DNA of 18,438 nucleotides. Origin: Clostridiales bacterium (GTDB taxonomy: Bacteria > Bacillota > Clostridia > Christensenellales > CAG-314). The notes under the pieces are model-generated. The model had not been told where the DNA came from. It saw only the letters and a list, made by a program, of their open reading frames with translations, and made no database searches. Location: assembly GCA_004558105.1 (NCBI GenBank), contig SFEB01000019.1, positions 1-18,438 on the forward strand, read 5' to 3'. This document shows, in pieces, positions 15,701 to 18,438 of the stretch. The translations under genes and the position numbers were made by a program. The stretch's first letter is position 1; the number at the start of each line of letters is the position of its first letter.

Positions 15701-17131
15701 CTATAGGGTCTGAGGTTCAAGTGCGTCGTTAACGCGACCAGGTTTAAACGAAAAAGCAAGCCTAAGCAACCAATATATTCCTAAACAGATTGCGCCGAAT
15801 GCGACAAAAAACAGGAAGGCAATCAAAGGGTATATGACCACGTTTCCCAGCGTTATATTGATTTCAAACAACTTGCCTACTCCGTGGATTGTGTCGTCGG
15901 CAACGACGGGGTCAAACATAAACATATAGTTTACGCCCTTAAAAAACGGAGTACCTTTTGCGTTATAAATGGCGTTAAATACCGTGCCCAGTACCCACAC
16001 CGAGCCGAAATAAATTCCGTATCCGGCGAGAAAGTGTTTTAACGTGGCGTTGTCGATAGGCGGAGCGACTCCCAACAATAAAGCAAGTACGGGTACAACC
16101 AGAACGTTTGTGTGTTCGAGTACAAAGTGCATATTCCACAAGTAGAAGAGGCCTTCGCCGTCAAGGTCGGGCATTGCCACGGCGATAAGAACGCCAACGA
16201 CGTTGACGATTATGGCAAAGTCGAATATCTTTTTGCTTTTGGTTATAACGAATGCCAGGACGAGGAAACTACCTATGTTGCATAATTGGAAAGGCAAGCG
16301 TCTGGCGTTTATAGATACCGCGCCGAACATCTGTGTGTACTGGCTTAAAAGCATAAGGGACAGCACGAGGCAGAGTATTTCTTTCGTTTCGGCGTCTTTG
16401 TCCTTGAATATACGGTAAAGAACGACAATTTCCGCCGCAATGAGAAACATCCAGATAAACTGCGGAAGGGTGAATTTATCGAAAAGAATATCCGAGTAGC
16501 CGAAAAGATATTGCGGAATATAGATAGGAATTGCTCCAACCGTAACCGCGAGTGCGACGAGCAGTGTGATACCTATTTCTTTTTTGTCCCTTTTGCGGAA
16601 AATTATTTTTTCCTTCAACGCCAGGATAACGGGAACGGATAGTTCCAATATCCAAAAAGCGTACAGGCAAATACTTCTGAAGGTGCCGTCAAAAAGAAAC
16701 GCCCGAAAGTTTTCGCTCAAACCGCTAACGGAGTTGAGACCTCTGCCTGCAGTGTCAATAAAACCCGCTATATACATGTCGGAGAAGCATACGGAAACAA
16801 TCGTTATCGGTATGCAAATAAACACCGCGATGTCCTTAAAGTACTTGTTGTCGAAAAAAACCGCGACCGGCAACACTACGGCGGTGAGAGCGTTAAGCCA
16901 TCTCAATACGGCGAACAACCGTAACGAATTGTTTTTCGCCTCGTCGTAACTCAGACACCGTATGAACGAATCGGGGAGCAGAACCCTCAAAACGTAAGCG
17001 GCAAACAAAACGACGACGGCAACTTTTAAAATCTTATCGACAACTTTGTCCGTTGCGTCGGGATTCAGCTTTTTAAAAAGCAGATATGCGCCGACCGATA
17101 AGCCTACAATGATAAAAACAATAAAAAACAT
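15701..17131 (-). CDS. Polytopic membrane protein, YwaF/TMEM164-like, apparently duplicated
   Basis: A 476-residue integral membrane protein with roughly a dozen hydrophobic helices. The C-terminal half (about 250-455) has the YwaF-type pattern: RRLPFQLCNIGSF (Cys284), TKSKKIFDF, then MHFVLEHTNVLVVPVLAL (His335, His340), and later KGVNYMFMFDP where YwaF proteins have a Tyr-Leu-containing segment followed by Pro. The vertebrate relative TMEM164 is reported to be an acyltransferase using a conserved Cys and His; whether that activity applies here is inference. YwaF is about 230 residues long, so the N-terminal half is extra; it looks like a diverged second copy without the Cys and His. The start is backed by AGGAGAG (complement of 17136-17142) and a good promoter. 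It appears to be a single-gene unit. Confidence 0.78.
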   Translation of the reverse strand: MFFIVFIIVGLSVGAYLLFKKLNPDATDKVVDKILKVAVVVLFAAYVLRVLLPDSFIRCLSYDEAKNNSLRLFAVLRWLNALTAVVLPVAVFFDNKYFKDIAVFICIPITIVSVCFSDMYIAGFIDTAGRGLNSVSGLSENFRAFLFDGTFRSICLYAFWILELSVPVILALKEKIIFRKRDKKEIGITLLVALAVTVGAIPIYIPQYLFGYSDILFDKFTLPQFIWMFLIAAEIVVLYRIFKDKDAETKEILCLVLSLMLLSQYTQMFGAVSINARRLPFQLCNIGSFLVLAFVITKSKKIFDFAIIVNVVGVLIAVAMPDLDGEGLFYLWNMHFVLEHTNVLVVPVLALLLGVAPPIDNATLKHFLAGYGIYFGSVWVLGTVFNAIYNAKGTPFFKGVNYMFMFDPVVADDTIHGVGKLFEINITLGNVVIYPLIAFLFFVAFGAICLGIYWLLRLAFSFKPGRVNDALEPQTL

Positions 17132-17162
17132 TTTTCTCTCCTAATTGTGTTTTAAGAACGTT

Positions 17163-17191
17163 ATTATACTACATGACGAGCCCGTTGGCAA
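17163..17191 (-). promoter_or_regulatory. SigA-type promoter for the YwaF-like gene
   Basis: On the - strand TTGCCA (complement of 17186-17191) is followed after exactly 17 bases by a perfect TATAAT (complement of 17163-17168). This predicts a leader of about 25 bases. Confidence 0.82.
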
Positions 17192-17308
17192 CCGAATGAC
17201 GAATATAATCCTCACGGGGCGACAAAAACCGATAAATCGTCTTATTATTGCGTTTACGAAAAAAATGTAAATTTACAGCCCAAAAATTTAATAAAATACA
17301 AAAAACGG

Positions 17309-17337
17309 TTGCAATACCGAAAAATATATGGTAGTAT
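17309..17337 (+). promoter_or_regulatory. Possible promoter for the small four-helix membrane protein
   Basis: TTGCAA (17309-17314) is followed after 17 bases by TAGTAT (17332-17337), a moderate -10 match. It lies about 55 bases before the start codon, in an A/T-rich stretch. The rest of the 17132-17397 gap holds only the divergent promoter and A/T-rich sequence. Confidence 0.5.
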
Positions 17338-17397
17338 TATCCAAAAGTCAATTCAATTTTGACGAAACGGAACGAATTAATAAAAAGGAGAGGTATT

Positions 17398-17910
17398 ATG
17401 GCAAAGAAAAAAAGTAAGTTCAGTTTAGAAAAATTGGTGTGTGCGGTATTGGCAATCGCAGGTATGGTTGCTACCATCATCGGCGTGTTCGGAGATTTTT
17501 TAAAGAGTAAGGTTGAAATATCTGCTTTCGGCGGAACGTCGGAAAGTAAAACTTTGTACGCTCTTAAAGATATGGTTGACGGTGAACTTGAAATGTTTGA
17601 CGTTATGAACGTATTTGCATACGTGGTTTTCGGCGCGGCGATAGCTTCGGCGGTCTTTATGCTCATTACGGTGGTCGTCAAAAATTCTTCGGTAAGAAAG
17701 TTTACGACGCTTGTCGGCGCGTTAACGGTAATCGCAACCGTCGTGTTGTTTGTACTTATTTTAATGTTCTGCTCAAAAAACAGCACTGAAGCAACCATCT
17801 TAGGCGTTACGGGCAAATATACGTTCAGTATGGCGATCGGCGCGATACTTACGCTAATCGGCGGAGTCGTTTCCGGTATATCCGCCGTAGCGGGAACGTT
17901 GAAAAAATAA
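17398..17910 (+). CDS. Small four-helix membrane protein of unknown function
   Basis: A 170-residue protein with a basic N-terminus (MAKKKSKFSLEK) and four predicted membrane helices at about 13-33, 72-95, 102-125 and 143-165. It has a soluble loop at 34-70 and ends in LKK. The ATG at 17398 is preferred over an in-frame ATG at 17359 because AAGGAGAGG lies at 17385-17393 and the upstream peptide has no supporting site. No known catalytic motif or family was recognised. Helices 2-4 are Gly/Ala/Val-rich. It is flanked by a divergent promoter on one side and a terminator on the other, so it is probably a single-gene unit. Confidence 0.8.
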   Translation: MAKKKSKFSLEKLVCAVLAIAGMVATIIGVFGDFLKSKVEISAFGGTSESKTLYALKDMVDGELEMFDVMNVFAYVVFGAAIASAVFMLITVVVKNSSVRKFTTLVGALTVIATVVLFVLILMFCSKNSTEATILGVTGKYTFSMAIGAILTLIGGVVSGISAVAGTLKK

Positions 17911-17983
17911 AACGACGTACAAGTTAGTTGACTGAAAATAATTCAGCACGTATATTGAAAAAACGAAAGATTTTCCGTTTAAT

Positions 17984-18022
17984 AAAAAAACACCGCTCGA
18001 CGAGCAGGTGTTTTTTTGTTTT
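17984..18022 (+). terminator. Intrinsic terminator after the four-helix membrane protein gene
   Basis: AAAAAAACACC-GCT (17984-17997) pairs with AGC-(bulged A)-GGTGTTTTTTT (18003-18017) around a CGACG loop, followed by GTTTTTTC. It separates this gene from mscL. Confidence 0.88.
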
Positions 18023-18126
18023 TTCAAAAAGTGAAGAAGAGTATTTTTCCGTTTTATCGAAAAAAGAAAAACTTTGTCGTACGTAGACGTTTTGTGGTTA
18101 TAAATTTAAAACGATTATACGGTATT

Positions 18127-18147
18127 CTTGACATTGATAATGTCAAG
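18127..18147. promoter_or_regulatory. Operator-like perfect palindrome over the mscL -35 box
   Basis: CTTGACATT (18127-18135) and AATGTCAAG (18139-18147) are exact reverse complements around GAT. The left arm contains the -35 hexamer and the right arm fills most of the spacer. A dimeric regulator bound here would block RNA polymerase. No known regulator box is recognised. Confidence 0.6.
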
Positions 18148-18156
18148 TGATAAAAT
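18128..18156 (+). promoter_or_regulatory. SigA-type promoter for mscL
   Basis: A perfect TTGACA (18128-18133) is followed after 17 bases by TAAAAT (18151-18156). The predicted start is about 20 bases before the mscL start codon, giving a very short leader that begins just before the ribosome binding site. Confidence 0.85.
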
Positions 18157-18181
18157 GGAGACGTAAAAAGAGGAGAAGTAT

Positions 18182-18438
18182 ATGAAAAAGTTTTTTGGAG
18201 AATTTAAAAAATTCATTACGCGCGGAAACGTAATCGACATGGCTGTCGGCGTAATAGTCGGCGGAGCTTTCACTGCTATAGTTAACGGTCTGACCGGCTA
18301 TATTTTACAACCGATTATCAATTGGATTATTTTTCTTGCGTCGGGTTCAAAGGGCGGAATAGAAGGCGTTTATACGTTTCTCGTAGGCGATGCGTCCGAC
18401 ATTGCCAACGCCATTTATATCGACTGGGGTGCGTTTAT
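18182..18438 (+). CDS. mscL: Large-conductance mechanosensitive channel MscL (3' end missing)
   Basis: The first 85 residues are visible and the frame is still open at the window edge. The N-terminal amphipathic helix (MKKFFGEFKKFITRGN) and the first membrane helix VIDMAVGVIVGGAFTAIVNGL match MscL closely, followed by ILQPIINWIIF and the start of the outer loop. MscL forms a homopentameric membrane pore that opens under high membrane tension and releases solutes during osmotic downshock. The outer loop (SGSKGGIEGVYTFLVGDASD) seems longer than in E. coli MscL. AGGAG (18171-18175) supports the start. A strong promoter with an overlapping palindrome lies upstream. Confidence 0.95.
   Translation, partial: MKKFFGEFKKFITRGNVIDMAVGVIVGGAFTAIVNGLTGYILQPIINWIIFLASGSKGGIEGVYTFLVGDASDIANAIYIDWGAF

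Noticed and set aside
17185..17209. + strand TATAAT at 17204-17209 as a promoter for a small RNA
   Set aside because: The only upstream -35-like element (TTGGCA, 17185-17190) is 13 bases away, which is too close, and no terminator or structured RNA follows.

Overview
The window looks like a chromosomal segment of an uncultured, Gram-positive-type Clostridia bacterium. The evidence is as follows. Ribosome binding sites are strong AGGAGG-type sequences and promoters are SigA-like. Solute-capture proteins are lipoproteins, and a surface protein is held by a C-terminal membrane helix. Glycyl-tRNA synthetase is the single-chain dimeric type, and rpsU is present. Several proteins have unusual insertions. 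I considered a Christensenellales-like gut lineage, but this is only an impression; the sequence alone does not fix the taxon. All genes read with the standard code.

Left two thirds (1-12050, + strand): one long, apparently polycistronic unit. It contains the 3' end of a BspA-type leucine-rich-repeat surface protein, a large lipoprotein with a beta-helix-like tail, and a complete oligopeptide/dipeptide-type ABC importer. The importer genes are a family 5 binding lipoprotein, two permeases and two ATPases. Spacings within the importer shrink from 99 bp (after the binding protein) to 14 bp, 3 bp and an 8-bp overlap. Two gene gaps (LRR to lipoprotein, and binding protein to first permease) hold a long RNA hairpin directly against the next ribosome binding site. 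These may set protein ratios along the operon. A strong terminator that works in both directions ends the unit. All importer components are larger than the family norm. The binding protein carries about 270 extra residues and the first permease about 245 extra residues, most likely facing outward. The first ATPase has an N-terminal extension and an internal insert. The second ATPase has a C-terminal tail of about 170 residues.

Middle (12050-14800, - strand): glycyl-tRNA synthetase followed closely by an M29-family metallo-aminopeptidase, transcribed from one near-consensus promoter with a very short leader. The peptidase could act on peptides brought in by the neighbouring importer, but the two units are convergent and not co-transcribed.

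Right (14800-18438): a divergent promoter drives rpsU (ribosomal protein S21). It is followed by a terminator and an unrecognised 125-residue charged helical protein. Convergent to that is a 476-residue membrane protein related to the YwaF/TMEM164 family, whose N-terminal half looks like a degenerate copy of its C-terminal half. Divergent from this gene is a small four-helix membrane protein of unknown function. Last comes the 5' part of mscL (large mechanosensitive channel), whose promoter carries a perfect palindrome over the -35 box. No rRNA, tRNA, CRISPR array, insertion sequence or prophage gene was seen.

The most interesting features are the co-expanded importer, its intergenic hairpins, the linked surface proteins, and the apparent internal duplication in the YwaF-like protein.
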